DNA from: Actinokineospora baliensis
GTDB taxonomy: Bacteria > Actinomycetota > Actinomycetes > Mycobacteriales > Pseudonocardiaceae
NCBI RefSeq assembly: GCF_016907695.1
Contig: NZ_JAFBCK010000001.1
Span: 1,116,001-1,180,000, forward strand
Reading direction: 5' to 3'
DNA: 64,000 nt
This document shows positions 24,046 to 33,358 of this stretch, one piece after another (within the stretch, counting starts at the first letter, position 1; each line of letters starts with the position of its first letter). Both the position numbers and the translations under genes were made by a program. Below the pieces are notes generated by a model that was given only the letters and a program-made list of their open reading frames with translations, was not told the origin of the DNA and searched no databases.

Positions 24046-24530
24046 TTGTCCACAACGGGTGCGTGCGTCCACAGGGTACGGGCGAGGTGGTCGATTTGTC
24101 GGTTCGCCTCGGTATCGTGGAAATCGGGGGATCCCGGGCTAGATGATCTTCGGCTCGCCTGCGGCATTGCGCTGGATCGCGGGGTGTGGGTGTGCTCGAT
24201 GGGGCGGACTCGCGCCCTGGCCCCGTGGTGGTGCGGTGTGCTCGATGAGGCGGACTTGTTTTGCGCGGGGCCCCTGCACCAGCCGTGGCAGGACCGCAAA
24301 GCAGGGGCCGAAAAGCATGGCCCTGTCCGCGCACAACGCTACGACTGCCGCCACCCCACGCAAAACAAGTCCGCCCCATCGAGCATTGGGGTGGGCGGCT
24401 TCCGAGTGTCCAGTGGTTGGGTTGGCGGGGCTGGCTCGGTGGGCCGAGTTGGGTGGGCTGACTCGGTGGGTTGGTTTGGCACGCCTGCTTCTGGGAGCGG
24501 TGGGCGGACTGGTGGGGTCGGCCCGGTGAA
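24046..24530 (-). repeat. Palindromic repeat unit, copy A (hairpin 24241-24383)
   Basis: The core is a 143-bp imperfect palindrome. Its 25-nt outer arms (24241-24265 and 24359-24383, starting CTCGATG and reaching TTTTGCG) pair with a single mismatch, and inner G+C-rich hairpins (GGCC...GGCC) lie inside. The left flank has a DnaA-box-like TTGTCCACA (24046-24054) and the block around 24118-24160 that recurs beside copy D; a partial arm occurs at 24193. The right flank has an 18-mer (24402-24419) that recurs inverted at 61408-61425. The orientation is opposite to copies B-D. It fills the 643-bp gap between genes; no protein is supported here. Confidence 0.85.
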
Positions 24531-24568
24531 TTGAGCTGGCGGGGGTGGCCCGGGGGGTGTTCAGGTGG

Positions 24569-25723
24569 CTAGAGCCAGGTGGCTAGGCGGTTGAGGGCTT
24601 CTTTGATGTCGTGGGTGGCACCGGCGAAGGAGAGGCGGATGGCGTGGGTGCCGTTTTCCGGGTCGAAGTCGATGCCGGGGACTAGGGCTACGCCGGTTTC
24701 GGCTAGGAGGCGTTGGCAGAAGCTCATCGAGTCGTGCGTTAGGTGCGATACGTCGGCGTAGGCGTAGAAGGCGCCGTCGGCGGGGGCTACTTGGGTTATG
24801 CCGGAGGAGGTGAGGGCATCCAAGAGCAGAGTGCGGTTGGCGGCGTAGTGGGCCACGTGCGCGTCCAGCTCCGCGTAGACCTCTGGGTCGAATGCGGCTA
24901 CCGCTGCGTGTTGGGACATGGCTGGGGGACAGATGGTGAAGTTGCCGGTGAGGCAATCGACTGCCCGGTGGAGGCGTTGGGGGACGAGCATCCACCCGAG
25001 GCGCCAGCCGGTCATGGCGAAGTACTTCGAGAACGAGTTGATGACCACGGCTTCGCGCGAGAATTGCCAGGCCGACGCGGTTTCGGCGCCGTAGGAGATG
25101 CCGTGGTAGATCTCGTCGCTGATGAGTTGGACGCCGCGTTCGGCGCACCAGCCCGCGATGGCGGCCAGCTCTGCCGGGGGCAGGACGGTGCCGGTGGGGT
25201 TGGCGGGGCTGGCGACGATCAGGCCGTCGATGGGGCCGAGTTCGTCGAGCATCTCGACGGTGGGCTGGAAACGGGTCTGCTCGTCGCAGGGGAGCTCGAC
25301 GACCTCGCAGCCGAGGGCGGCGAGGATGTTCCGGTACGCCGGGTAGCCGGGGCGAGCTAGGGCAACGCGGTCGCCTGCGTCGAAGGCCGCCAAAAACGCC
25401 AAGAGGAAGCCGCCGGAGGAGCCCGTTGTGATCACGACGTCTTGGGGCGAGATGTCGAGGTTGTACCTGTTCGCGTAGTGGCCAGCGATGGCCTCGCGCA
25501 GCTCGGGGATGCCCAACTGCTCGGTGTAGCCCAGCGGTTGCGACCCAAGAGCCTCCGCAGCGGCGATCTTCACAGCCTGCGGGGCGCCACTAGAGGGCTG
25601 ACCTGCGGCGAGGGACAGCATGTCGCCGTGGGTGCGTTGGCGGGCGTTGGCGGCGGACACGACATCCATCACGTGGAACGGTGGGACGGCGGCCCGGGCG
25701 GCGACCTTGAGCAGGGCGTGCAT
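24569..25723 (-). CDS. Class I/II pyridoxal-phosphate aminotransferase
   Basis: ATG 25723 gives 384 aa (an earlier start at 25750 adds nine unconserved residues). Fold-type I features are clear: SPANPTGTV (substrate-binding Asn), ISDEIYHGI (Asp to the PLP nitrogen), SFSKYFAMTGWRLGW with the Schiff-base Lys, and a C-terminal IRLSFAGA with the carboxylate-binding Arg. Substrate is uncertain; the sequence resembles aspartate/alanine-type or succinyl-DAP-like aminotransferases. It stands alone between the repeat unit and the ESX substrate operon. Confidence 0.9.
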   Translation of the reverse strand: MHALLKVAARAAVPPFHVMDVVSAANARQRTHGDMLSLAAGQPSSGAPQAVKIAAAEALGSQPLGYTEQLGIPELREAIAGHYANRYNLDISPQDVVITTGSSGGFLLAFLAAFDAGDRVALARPGYPAYRNILAALGCEVVELPCDEQTRFQPTVEMLDELGPIDGLIVASPANPTGTVLPPAELAAIAGWCAERGVQLISDEIYHGISYGAETASAWQFSREAVVINSFSKYFAMTGWRLGWMLVPQRLHRAVDCLTGNFTICPPAMSQHAAVAAFDPEVYAELDAHVAHYAANRTLLLDALTSSGITQVAPADGAFYAYADVSHLTHDSMSFCQRLLAETGVALVPGIDFDPENGTHAIRLSFAGATHDIKEALNRLATWL

Positions 25724-25769
25724 GGGGTTCAGCGTAGTGACGGACGCCAATCGCGACGAGCCGTGACGG

Positions 25770-26825
25770 TCAGTAGCCGACGTAGCCGCCGCCGGTGTGG
25801 GTGGCCTTGATGCCGGGGACGTTCGACAGCGAGCCGTAGCGGGAGACCGCGTAGTTCACGCCCGCGCAGATGTTGTCGACCGGGTTCCAGATGTCCTTGT
25901 GGCCGGGTAGCGCGTAAGAGTTGAACGTCGGGTCGATCGTCTGCATCAGCCCCTTGGACGGGGTGCCCTTCGCGGCGTTCGAGTCCCAGTTGTTGATCGC
26001 GTTCGGGTTGCCGCCGGACTCGTGCTGGATGATCTCCCAGATGAGCTGGGCGTCGGCCTCGGTGACGTTGATGCCCTGAGCGCGCAACAGCTCTATGGCC
26101 TGCCGGATCCACTCTTGGACGTTGCCGGGAGGTGGGCTGCTAGGCGGGCCGCCACTGGAGCCGAGACCACCTATAGATCCACCGCCGCCGTGGCTGGAGC
26201 CTTCAGGGCTGGCGCTCTTACTCGCCCACTCGACCTTCTTACTGGCCGCCGGGGCGAAGGCCTGACCATCTGGTTCGGGGATGCTGGAGAACCTGGGGTT
26301 GGGTGTGCGCCCTTTCAACGCGGACGCAGCAGCGGCCATAGCGTGCTCTGCATTGTCGATCTGCGTAGTGACGCGACCTCGGTAGCCGCTAGCAAGGCTG
26401 TCTATGTGGCCGCGCTTCTCTTCGTCTGTCGCGTCCGGGTTGGAGTTGATCCACGCGGTCGCGTTGTCGTACAGCTCGCCGAAAACGCCCTCTAGAGCGT
26501 CTCGGGCAGCCTGGACACCAGTGGCGGCTGCGCGTAAGTCGGCGGCAGCACCGGTAAGAGCCTCGTTGAGCGATTGGCCCGCTTTGGTGAAGTTGGCCAT
26601 GTAGGCGACAAACGAGTCGGCAGAGGTGCCTTGCCAAGCGCCGTCCAACTGCTTCACCGCACCGTCGACCTTGCCTACGGCGTCCGAGCTCCCTGTGGCG
26701 GCTTGGGTGAACTTGGCGGCCAGGTCGTTGATGGCACCCGACTGTGCCAAGTAGACCTTGTTGGCGACCCCGGCCAACTCGGCAGCGGTGCCCCCGAGAC
26801 CGGCGGCGGCGTCTTTCGCGGTCAC
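25770..26825 (-). CDS. WXG-like helical protein fused to a lytic transglycosylase domain
   Basis: The 351-aa protein has an N-terminal helical module (residues 1-180) with a WXG-type turn, LDGAWQGTSADSF, as in ESX substrates. A Gly/Ser/Pro-rich linker leads to a C-terminal SLT/lysozyme-like domain with catalytic Glu269 in IIQHESGGNPNAIN followed by GLMQTI. There is no Sec signal peptide. It is therefore read as a peptidoglycan-cleaving enzyme exported by a type VII (ESX) system. It is the last gene of the leftward ESX-associated operon starting at 30237. Confidence 0.8.
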   Translation of the reverse strand: MTAKDAAAGLGGTAAELAGVANKVYLAQSGAINDLAAKFTQAATGSSDAVGKVDGAVKQLDGAWQGTSADSFVAYMANFTKAGQSLNEALTGAAADLRAAATGVQAARDALEGVFGELYDNATAWINSNPDATDEEKRGHIDSLASGYRGRVTTQIDNAEHAMAAAASALKGRTPNPRFSSIPEPDGQAFAPAASKKVEWASKSASPEGSSHGGGGSIGGLGSSGGPPSSPPPGNVQEWIRQAIELLRAQGINVTEADAQLIWEIIQHESGGNPNAINNWDSNAAKGTPSKGLMQTIDPTFNSYALPGHKDIWNPVDNICAGVNYAVSRYGSLSNVPGIKATHTGGGYVGY

Positions 26826-26835
26826 TGCGCGCCCC

Positions 26836-27135
26836 TCAGACGGTCAACGACCGCGTCGCGGCCTGCTCGTTGTTGGCCACCGACGTCCCGATCGCGTCCA
26901 GGGCGCGGTCGACCGAACCCAACAGCGTGCCCGCCCGGTCAAGGTCGTCGCCTGCGGTGCTCGCGAGCGCACGAACAGCCCCAGCCAGGGCCTCTGAACT
27001 GGGCAAACCGCCGAAGGTCGCGCCACTCGCGTCACGCGGGAGGGCGTCGCCGGTGGCGGCGATCGGTCCGGTTTGTCCCGCGATGGCCGCTCGGCACTGC
27101 TCGATGGCCTGCAGGTTGTAGTCAGCCCCTGCCAC
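26836..27135 (-). CDS. WXG100-like / ESX-associated small protein
   Basis: GTG 27135 gives a 99-aa all-helical acidic protein (MAGADYNLQAIEQCRAAIAG...). It resembles the small helical ESX-associated proteins that precede larger substrates; the W-x-G itself is absent. It lies 64 nt after the EspG gene and 10 nt before the WXG-transglycosylase gene, so a partner or chaperone-like role for that enzyme is plausible. A longer reading upstream overlaps EspG in another frame and was rejected. Confidence 0.65.
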   Translation of the reverse strand: MAGADYNLQAIEQCRAAIAGQTGPIAATGDALPRDASGATFGGLPSSEALAGAVRALASTAGDDLDRAGTLLGSVDRALDAIGTSVANNEQAATRSLTV

Positions 27136-27199
27136 AGCTCCCCCTCGCCAGATCGGTGCCCGACTCAGACGGACGCGGCGGGAGCCCGGTTCCAGTCGA

Positions 27200-27964
27200 T
27201 CACGCGTCGTCGAGGAGATCCCACACCGCGGCGGCGAGCCTGGCGTTGTCCGCGGGGGCGATGGTGCTCCACACCTGGCCGTCGTTGTTCGTCTTGGCCA
27301 CGTGCACGTACCGCCCCTGGGCCGTGTCGTGGAACGCGACCACCCGGTCGACCCGCTGCCTGCGCTGGTCGCGCACGACACGCTCCACACCGAACTGGCC
27401 GCGTACGCCGATACCGGAGAACATCAGCGCCACCGACTGCGCTTCATAGAGGGGCAAACCGGCGCGTTGGAGCGGGGTCACCAGATTCTGCGGTTCGCCG
27501 CCTGCACGCCTATCGGCATCAGCCAGGACTTCGCGCGGGAGGCTGACCGAACGGCCAGGGCCCGCGGGGGCGTCACCGGCGATCGACACAGCCGCCTCAG
27601 CCAACCCCGTCTTACGCGCGGGGATGAGCCACACCTGATCGCTATCGACCACCGCTAGGCCTGCCTGGTCTCCTGACACCACAGCGAGCGCCTTGATCTC
27701 GCGGTCGGTCCACACCCAAGCGTCGACACTGACCTGAGCATGCGCCAGCAGACTGAGCCGGTCTGCCAACTCCGGCACAGCGCGGCCCCGATCGGCCAAG
27801 CCACGGCGCTCCAGATCGGCCAAGGCCGTTCGCACCAACTCTGCGCGCTCGGTGTGCGTAATGCCGGGGCTCGGGACATCTATGGCGACATGCCGCAGCG
27901 GGAGCCGTTCAGACTCCCAGAGGACGTCGAACTCGAGGGCGGACAGAACAACGCTGCTGGACAA
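27200..27964 (-). CDS. EspG-family ESX secretion-associated chaperone
   Basis: The 254-aa protein follows the EspG pattern: LSALEFDVLWESERL near the start, a central beta sheet (VWTDREIKALAVVSGDQAGLAVVDSDQVWLIP) and a C-terminal RYVHVAKTNNDGQVWSTIAPADNARLAAAVWDLL. EspG proteins bind PE/PPE-type dimers in the cytoplasm and keep them soluble before type VII export. It directly follows a PPE-like gene (1-nt spacing), its probable client. Confidence 0.8.
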   Translation of the reverse strand: MSSSVVLSALEFDVLWESERLPLRHVAIDVPSPGITHTERAELVRTALADLERRGLADRGRAVPELADRLSLLAHAQVSVDAWVWTDREIKALAVVSGDQAGLAVVDSDQVWLIPARKTGLAEAAVSIAGDAPAGPGRSVSLPREVLADADRRAGGEPQNLVTPLQRAGLPLYEAQSVALMFSGIGVRGQFGVERVVRDQRRQRVDRVVAFHDTAQGRYVHVAKTNNDGQVWSTIAPADNARLAAAVWDLLDDA

Positions 27965-27965
27965 G

Positions 27966-29207
27966 TCAGTCGTCTTCGCCGAGCACGGGTGCGATCACCA
28001 AGCGATCGTCGCCGAACAGGTCATCGGAGTCGATGCCGTACTTGCGCACGTGCTCGGCGTCGTCCTCCCCGTTAGCGGCCGCGCCCGCAGCGGGCTGCAT
28101 CAACGAAGAGGCCGGTTTGCCGCTCTTACCCCCACCGAGCTTCTCGGCGTTCTTGGCGGCTCGAGCCTCTTCCTCCGGTACACCCGCGACAGGGCCAACA
28201 GGACGCTGGGAACCCGGGGCGCTCTTACCGGGTGCGCCCCCGCGTACGACCCTGTCCCTCTCCACCGTCGCACCAGCCGCGGCGCCAGCGCCCCCCGCGC
28301 CCGCAATGCCTGCCGCGGTGGCGATCTCGCCTACTAGCTGACCGGGGAAGCCTGGGCGGAAAGCGTTGAGGCCACTAGAGGTGACCGGAAGCCCCCCTAG
28401 GCCTGGCGTCACCGGACCAACGCCGGAGACGCGGCCAACGCCAAGCTGCGTGGGGTTGCCGCCGGGGCCGAGAGTCGGCGCGGGGCCGCCGGTGGGCGTA
28501 AGGCCGGGGTTGTTGCCCGTGTAGCTACCGGGGAGGGGGGCGCCTACCTGAGGCCGGTTGACGCCTTGGCCACCACTCGGGTTGAACGCCTCTTGGCCGG
28601 TGTGGAAGCCCTGGACCGCAGTGGTCCCCTTGCTACCCGGCGCCTGAGTACCCACACCCACCGAAGGCGGAACCGGGAGATCACGGAAGTTGCCGAGCGC
28701 GCCCTGACTGCCCTGGGCGTAATCGTTCATCGCGGCCACAGCCTGCTGGCGCGCGGCCTGGGTCCGCTGCACCTCAGCGGCGTGCGGAGTGGTGTGACCG
28801 ACCAAGCCCATACCCCGGTCCCACAGGTTCACCTGGTTCGCCCCGCGCAACTGCTGCCCATCCGGCGCACTGTTGCGGGTCGTGGAGAACGCATCCCCCT
28901 GCTTGCTCACACCCCCCGCCGACTGCGCGACCGTCGGCACCGCATCCTCCGCGTACACAGAAGACCGCTGCGTCGCCTCAACCCCACCCTCAGCCGCGGC
29001 GCCCTGCCACTCCACCCCGATCTTCGCCAACTCCGCCCGCAACGCCCGATCGGTATCGGCCAACCCGTCCGCGATCTGCATCAACGCCCGAACGGCCTTG
29101 AACAAGCTCTCCGACCCAGGCCCCTGCCGCAACCGATCCACCTGATCAGCCAGCGCGTCGTAGCCGTACCCCTCGAACCGCAGGTCAGCCAGCCCGTTCT
29201 CCGCCAT
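27966..29207 (-). CDS. PPE-like ESX substrate with Gly/Pro-rich C-terminus
   Basis: The 413-aa protein has an N-terminal helical domain with a WQG turn (IGVEWQGAAAEGGVEAT) and a long second helix pair. A Gly/Pro/Thr-rich tail of about 230 residues follows (repeated PTGGPAPTLGPGG-like stretches), ending in an acidic IDSDDLFGDDRLV segment. The layout matches PPE-domain proteins of Pseudonocardiaceae. It is likely secreted through ESX as a dimer with the WXG-like protein encoded two genes upstream, with the adjacent EspG as chaperone. Confidence 0.75.
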   Translation of the reverse strand: MAENGLADLRFEGYGYDALADQVDRLRQGPGSESLFKAVRALMQIADGLADTDRALRAELAKIGVEWQGAAAEGGVEATQRSSVYAEDAVPTVAQSAGGVSKQGDAFSTTRNSAPDGQQLRGANQVNLWDRGMGLVGHTTPHAAEVQRTQAARQQAVAAMNDYAQGSQGALGNFRDLPVPPSVGVGTQAPGSKGTTAVQGFHTGQEAFNPSGGQGVNRPQVGAPLPGSYTGNNPGLTPTGGPAPTLGPGGNPTQLGVGRVSGVGPVTPGLGGLPVTSSGLNAFRPGFPGQLVGEIATAAGIAGAGGAGAAAGATVERDRVVRGGAPGKSAPGSQRPVGPVAGVPEEEARAAKNAEKLGGGKSGKPASSLMQPAAGAAANGEDDAEHVRKYGIDSDDLFGDDRLVIAPVLGEDD

Positions 29208-29216
29208 CCCTACCCC

Positions 29217-29831
29217 TCACACCAACGTCTTCAACGTGGTCAACGCCAGACCAGCCGCCTTCTCGCTCATCCGGCACACCTCGTCCTGGGTGAAATCCTT
29301 GCCGCTGGTCGTCGTCCGGATCTGCAACTGCTGACCTTGCGCGACATCGATCGCGACGGTGCACGGAGCGGCGCTGGCGCCCTGCCCGGCGAGGTCGTAG
29401 CGAACAGCGGCGAAGTCTCCGACCGAAATGAGGTCCGCGTCCACATTCCGATCACCTGCCAACCAGACCTCAACACCCTCAGTCGTGACCACCGTCGCGT
29501 AGTAGCGGTAGTAGGGCGCCTGCGCTGAAATCTCGAAGGCGCATTCCTTGGCCCCGCGGTACTGCTCAGTGTTGTTTGTCTGCGGACGAAATGTGTCGAC
29601 CTTCAACCCACCCCGCTGGTCCGCGGTCAACAGAGCGCAGGGGTCGATCGAGTCGAGCTTGAGCGACTTGGGTCGCGGCGGGATCGACGTGCTGGTTTTG
29701 GTCGGCGACTCGCCGGAAGTCGGCGCCGTCGTCTCACCCTCACCCGGGGTCGGCGTTGGGGTCCCTGCTTGCGTCGCCGTGCATCCCGCGACAGCGAATG
29801 TCACGACCAACGCGAGGGCCCGCTTACGCAC
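29217..29831 (-). CDS. DUF3558 lipoprotein
   Basis: GTG 29831 gives a 204-aa lipoprotein: a short signal sequence with lipobox VAGC (Cys17), a Thr/Pro/Glu-rich spacer, then DPCALLTADQRGGL, the hallmark of DUF3558, with paired Cys (CALL...CAFE...CTVA...CRMS). A start at 29876 is possible but would put 15 extra polar residues before the signal sequence. DUF3558 proteins are cell-surface lipoproteins of actinobacteria without known activity; here the gene sits inside an ESX substrate operon. Confidence 0.85.
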   Translation of the reverse strand: MRKRALALVVTFAVAGCTATQAGTPTPTPGEGETTAPTSGESPTKTSTSIPPRPKSLKLDSIDPCALLTADQRGGLKVDTFRPQTNNTEQYRGAKECAFEISAQAPYYRYYATVVTTEGVEVWLAGDRNVDADLISVGDFAAVRYDLAGQGASAAPCTVAIDVAQGQQLQIRTTTSGKDFTQDEVCRMSEKAAGLALTTLKTLV

Positions 29832-30237
29832 CCGCTGCCCCCAAGGCCGCCCTGATCTCGTCGTCGCTATAGCCATAAGCCCGCGCGCTGTCCTTCAGCT
29901 GATTCACCAGGTTCCGCAATCCCGTTATGTACTCGGCCACCCGCACGCTGTAGGAACCGCTCTGGTGCACCAACCGGTCATTCCACTCCTGCGCGACGCG
30001 GAGGCTGACCTCGTCCTCACCCGGGGCAGCGATCTCGAGATCGGCGATTGCCGTGTCGATCTGCGGCTGCAAGGTGTCGATCTGGGTTTGGATGACCTTG
30101 GCGGCGGCGAGGACGTTGTCGTGGTTGATGAGGAATTGGCCTGCTGAGGTGGCGGTGGTGCGGTGGAGGGACTCGGCGGCCATGTGGGCGGTCGCGAGGA
30201 CTGCCGCTATCGCGCCGGTTTGGGTGGCGTCGGTCAT
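29824..30237 (-). CDS. WXG100-like ESX substrate with YxxxE secretion motif
   Basis: The 137-aa protein is wholly helical and ends ARAYGYSDDEIRAAL; Tyr123-x3-Glu127 matches the YxxxD/E signal for type VII export. It is the first gene of the leftward operon and overlaps the DUF3558 gene by 8 nt. By size and position it is the likely partner of the PPE-like protein, analogous to a PE protein, though the sequence is not PE-like. Confidence 0.7.
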   Translation of the reverse strand: MTDATQTGAIAAVLATAHMAAESLHRTTATSAGQFLINHDNVLAAAKVIQTQIDTLQPQIDTAIADLEIAAPGEDEVSLRVAQEWNDRLVHQSGSYSVRVAEYITGLRNLVNQLKDSARAYGYSDDEIRAALGAAGA

Positions 30238-30330
30238 GGCGGGTACCCCCGGGGGCCTGCGGTGGTGGTTGTCTCCCGTTCGAGGCTACCAATGCGGGTG
30301 GGGTGGTCACCGTGAGTTCGCGAGAACGGC

Positions 30331-31599
30331 CTAGTTGGTGACCGGGATGCCGATCTCGCCGTTGAGGGCGCGCAGGGCGATGTCGGTGCGGTGGTGGGAT
30401 CCGGGCAGGTGGACGGCGGTGACCTTGCGGTAGGCCTCGTCGCGGGCGGCGGTGAGGGTGTCGCCGGTGCCGACCACGGCCAGGACTCGGCCGCCCGCGG
30501 AGATGAGGGCGCCGTCGTCGCGGCGGCGGGTGCCTGCGTGGAGGATGCCGTCGGCTTCGGCGCCGGTGATGGGGTCGCCGGTGCGGGGGCGGTCGGGGTA
30601 GCCGTCGGCGGCGATGACGACGGTGACGGCGGAGCCGTCGGCCCACTCGAGCGGGGGGTGCGCGGCGAGGGTGCCCTTGGCGGCGGCGAGGAGCAGCTGC
30701 GAGAGGGGACTGCGCAGGAGGGCGAGGACGGACTGGGTTTCCGGGTCGCCGAAGCGGCAGTTGAACTCGATGACCTCGGGGCCGTTGGAGGTCAGGGCGA
30801 GGCCCGCGTAGAGGAGGCCGGAGAAGGCGCTGCCGCGGCGGGCCATCTCCTGGACGACCGGCTCGATGATGCGGGTGACGACGTCGGCGACCAGGCCGGG
30901 CGGGGTCCACGGGAGCGGGGCGTAGGCGCCCATGCCGCCGGTGTTGGGGCCCGCGTCGCCGTTGCCGACGCGCTTGAAGTCCTGGGCGGGCAGCAGGGGG
31001 ACGACGGTGCCGTTGGCGTCGACCACGCAGAACAGCGACACCTCGGGGCCGTCGAGGAAGGACTCGAGCAGGACCGGGTGGCCGCCGTCGAGCAGCGTCA
31101 TGGCGTGGGCGCGGGCGGTGGGCAGGTCGGTGGTGACCACGACGCCCTTGCCCGCGGCGAGGCCGTCGTCCTTGACCACCCAGGTGGGGCCGAAGCGGGC
31201 GAGGGCGGCGTCGAGCCGGGCGGGGTTGTCGACGATCTCGCTGTGCGCGGTCGGCACCCCGGCGGCGGTCATGACGTCCTTGGCGAACGCCTTGGAGCCC
31301 TCGATGCGGGCGGCGTCGGCGCCGGGGCCGAAGCAGGCGGTGCCGGAGGCGCGCACCGCGTCGGCGACCCCGGCGACCAGCGGGCCCTCCGGTCCGATGA
31401 CCACCAGGTCGGCCTTCCAGCCGGACGCGAGCTCGACGACGGACCCGGCGTCGAGCGCGTCGACGCCGTAGGTCTCGGCGAGGGCGGCGGTGCCTGCGTT
31501 GCCCGGGGCGCACGCCAGCGCGACCACCTCCGGGTCCTTCGACAACGCCAGGACCAGGGCATGTTCGCGGGCACCAGACCCAATCACCAGGACTCGCAC
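30331..31599 (-). CDS. purD: Phosphoribosylamine-glycine ligase
   Basis: The 422-aa ATP-grasp enzyme starts [15 protein letters not shown] and carries the family signature [13 protein letters not shown] plus the [12 protein letters not shown] metal/ATP block. It joins 5-phosphoribosylamine and glycine to GAR, the second step of purine synthesis. The start codon is GTG. No neighbour belongs to the pathway; purB and purA are elsewhere in the window. Confidence 0.96.
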   Translation of the reverse strand: MRVLVIGSGAREHALVLALSKDPEVVALACAPGNAGTAALAETYGVDALDAGSVVELASGWKADLVVIGPEGPLVAGVADAVRASGTACFGPGADAARIEGSKAFAKDVMTAAGVPTAHSEIVDNPARLDAALARFGPTWVVKDDGLAAGKGVVVTTDLPTARAHAMTLLDGGHPVLLESFLDGPEVSLFCVVDANGTVVPLLPAQDFKRVGNGDAGPNTGGMGAYAPLPWTPPGLVADVVTRIIEPVVQEMARRGSAFSGLLYAGLALTSNGPEVIEFNCRFGDPETQSVLALLRSPLSQLLLAAAKGTLAAHPPLEWADGSAVTVVIAADGYPDRPRTGDPITGAEADGILHAGTRRRDDGALISAGGRVLAVVGTGDTLTAARDEAYRKVTAVHLPGSHHRTDIALRALNGEIGIPVTN

Positions 31600-31862
31600 G
31601 GTCAGCCAGAGTAGATGCCCGCCCGCGGGCCACCGCCGCCGCCCCGGGGCAACGGCGGTGCCGGGCTGAGCAGCCCCCGAATCGATCCTTCCAGGTGCGA
31701 GGCGGGGTGCGGGGGTGGTGAAGGAGGCTGTGGATGGGTGGTGGGGTTGTGGAGCGCCGGGGGTTCATCTGTGCGTGGGGCAGGTTTCGCTGGGTCGTGG
31801 CCGGGACGTCGTGGTGCGCGGCGAGGGTTGCCCGGTCAGCTCGCGGGCTACGAGGAGGAACC

Positions 31863-32981
31863 ATGCCTGCTACCCGGACCATCGGCGTTGCCCTGGCCGC
31901 GGTGACCCTGCTAGGGGTTGCGACCATGAGCACCGCCAGCGCCACCCCCGACGGCGACCGGCACGGCGATCGGGCCGTCCCGCTCGTCCTCGGTCACCGG
32001 GGCGCGTCGGGTTACCGGCCGGAGCACACGCTCGCCAGCTACGAACTCGCCGCCCGGATGGGGGCCGACTACATCGAGCCAGACCTCGTCTCGACCAAGG
32101 ACGGCGTGCTCGTCGCCAGGCACGAGCCGGAGATCGGCGGCACCACCGATGTCGCGAAGCGGCCGGAGTTCGCCGCGCGCAAGGCGACGAAGGTGCTCGA
32201 CGGGGTGTCGGTGACCGGGTGGTGGACCGAGGACTTCACCTTGGCCGAGCTCAAGACGCTGCGGGCCGTGGAGCGGATCCCGGACGTGCGGCAGCGGAAC
32301 ACGGTCTACAACGGCCGCTACCAGGTGCCGACGTTCCAGGAGGTCATCGACCTGAGCAAGCGCTTGTCGCGCGAGCTGGGCCGCGACATCGGGATCTACC
32401 CCGAGACCAAGCACCCGACGTACTTCCGCGGGCTGGGTCTTGACCTGAACCCGAAGGTCGTCGAGGCCCTCGACCGCAACGGCTTGAACCGGCGCGGCGC
32501 GAAGGTCTTCGTGCAGTCTTTCGAGGTGGGCAACCTCGTCGAGTTCAGCCGCAAGCTGCGGGTGCCGCTGATCCAGCTGACCTCGGCTTCCGGTGCTCCT
32601 TACGACTTCGTGGCCAGCGGCGACAAGCGCACCTACGCGGACCTGCTCACCCCGGCGGGTCTGCGCGATGTGGCGCGGTACGCCTACGGCATCGGCCCGG
32701 CCAAGGACCAGGTGATCCCGCGGGACGCGTCGGGCAACCTGGCGCAGCCGACGGCTCTTGTGGCCAACGCGCACAAGGCGGGCCTGAAGGTGCACCCGTA
32801 CACCTTCCGCGCGGAGAACGCGTTCCTCCCCGTGAACCTGCGTTCGTCCGCGGTCGCGTCGGAGTACGGCGACCTCTTCGGTGAGCTGTCCGCGTTCTGG
32901 GCGGCCGGGGTGGACGGTGTGTTCACCGACAACACCGACATCGCGGTGGCCTCGCGCGCGGAGACCTTCCCCCGGCGCTGA
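31863..32981 (+). CDS. glpQ: Secreted glycerophosphodiester phosphodiesterase
   Basis: ATG 31863 follows GAGGAGGAA. The 372-aa protein has a Sec signal peptide (residues 1-28, ending TASATP) and the GDPD fold: LGHRGASGYRPEHTLASY (catalytic His, Glu), ADYIEPDL (metal Glu/Asp), then TKHPTYF and FVQSFE. It hydrolyses glycerophosphodiesters outside the cell to glycerol-3-phosphate and an alcohol, supplying phosphate and carbon. A 15-bp terminator hairpin follows at 32994. The 263-bp upstream stretch holds no other gene that I can support. Confidence 0.92.
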   Translation: MPATRTIGVALAAVTLLGVATMSTASATPDGDRHGDRAVPLVLGHRGASGYRPEHTLASYELAARMGADYIEPDLVSTKDGVLVARHEPEIGGTTDVAKRPEFAARKATKVLDGVSVTGWWTEDFTLAELKTLRAVERIPDVRQRNTVYNGRYQVPTFQEVIDLSKRLSRELGRDIGIYPETKHPTYFRGLGLDLNPKVVEALDRNGLNRRGAKVFVQSFEVGNLVEFSRKLRVPLIQLTSASGAPYDFVASGDKRTYADLLTPAGLRDVARYAYGIGPAKDQVIPRDASGNLAQPTALVANAHKAGLKVHPYTFRAENAFLPVNLRSSAVASEYGDLFGELSAFWAAGVDGVFTDNTDIAVASRAETFPRR

Positions 32982-32993
32982 CCGGAGCCAGCT

Positions 32994-33036
32994 CGGCGGG
33001 CCGCCACCGGCAGGGGGTGGCGGCCCGCCGTCTTTT
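32994..33036 (+). terminator. Rho-independent terminator after glpQ
   Basis: A 15-bp perfect stem (CGGCGGGCCGCCACC and its complement, 32994-33008 with 33016-33030) closes a 7-nt loop and is followed by TCTTTT. It ends the phosphodiesterase transcript and may also act on the convergent UBP-zinc-finger gene. Confidence 0.9.
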
Positions 33037-33293
33037 CACACGATCCGGTTGTCCACGTAGCACCAGCGCCAGTTCTCACCCGGTTCGTGCGACTGGATGA
33101 CCGGGTGGTCGGTCGCCTTGTGGTGGGCGGTGGCGTGCTTGAGCGGGCTGGAGTCGCAGCAGCCGACGTGGCCGCAGCTGAGGCAGAGCCGCAGGTGGAC
33201 CCAGTGCCGGTTGCCCTCGGCGACGCAGTCCTGGCAGACGTCGGCCTCGGCGGTGACGCCCGCGGGCAGGGTGTCGGTGTGTTCGCAGGTCAT
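33036..33293 (-). CDS. UBP-type zinc finger protein
   Basis: The 85-aa protein is a single UBP-type zinc finger: CEHTDTL, CQDCVAEG, LRLCLSCGHVGCCDSS, HATAHHKATDHPV and a final NWRWCYVDNRIV. The spacing of Cys and His matches the ubiquitin-binding zinc finger fold, which in bacteria occurs as free-standing small proteins of unknown role, often near antiporters or glutathione-type genes. Here it diverges from a Na+/H+ antiporter gene across 65 bp. Confidence 0.9.
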   Translation of the reverse strand: MTCEHTDTLPAGVTAEADVCQDCVAEGNRHWVHLRLCLSCGHVGCCDSSPLKHATAHHKATDHPVIQSHEPGENWRWCYVDNRIV

Positions 33294-33358
33294 GACCCGC
33301 TCCTTTCATGCGGCTACTCGCATGGGCGATCCTTGCGCACGAGGACGAGGAGGCGGGT

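Noticed and set aside
24241-24383. Rho-independent terminator of the aminotransferase gene
   Set aside because: The 143-bp multi-branched palindrome is far longer than a terminator, begins 186 bp beyond the gene end, and recurs in unrelated contexts.
30017-31945. A 642-codon minus-strand frame over purD
   Set aside because: Arg/His/Pro-rich low-complexity reading of purD in another frame; no homology-like features.
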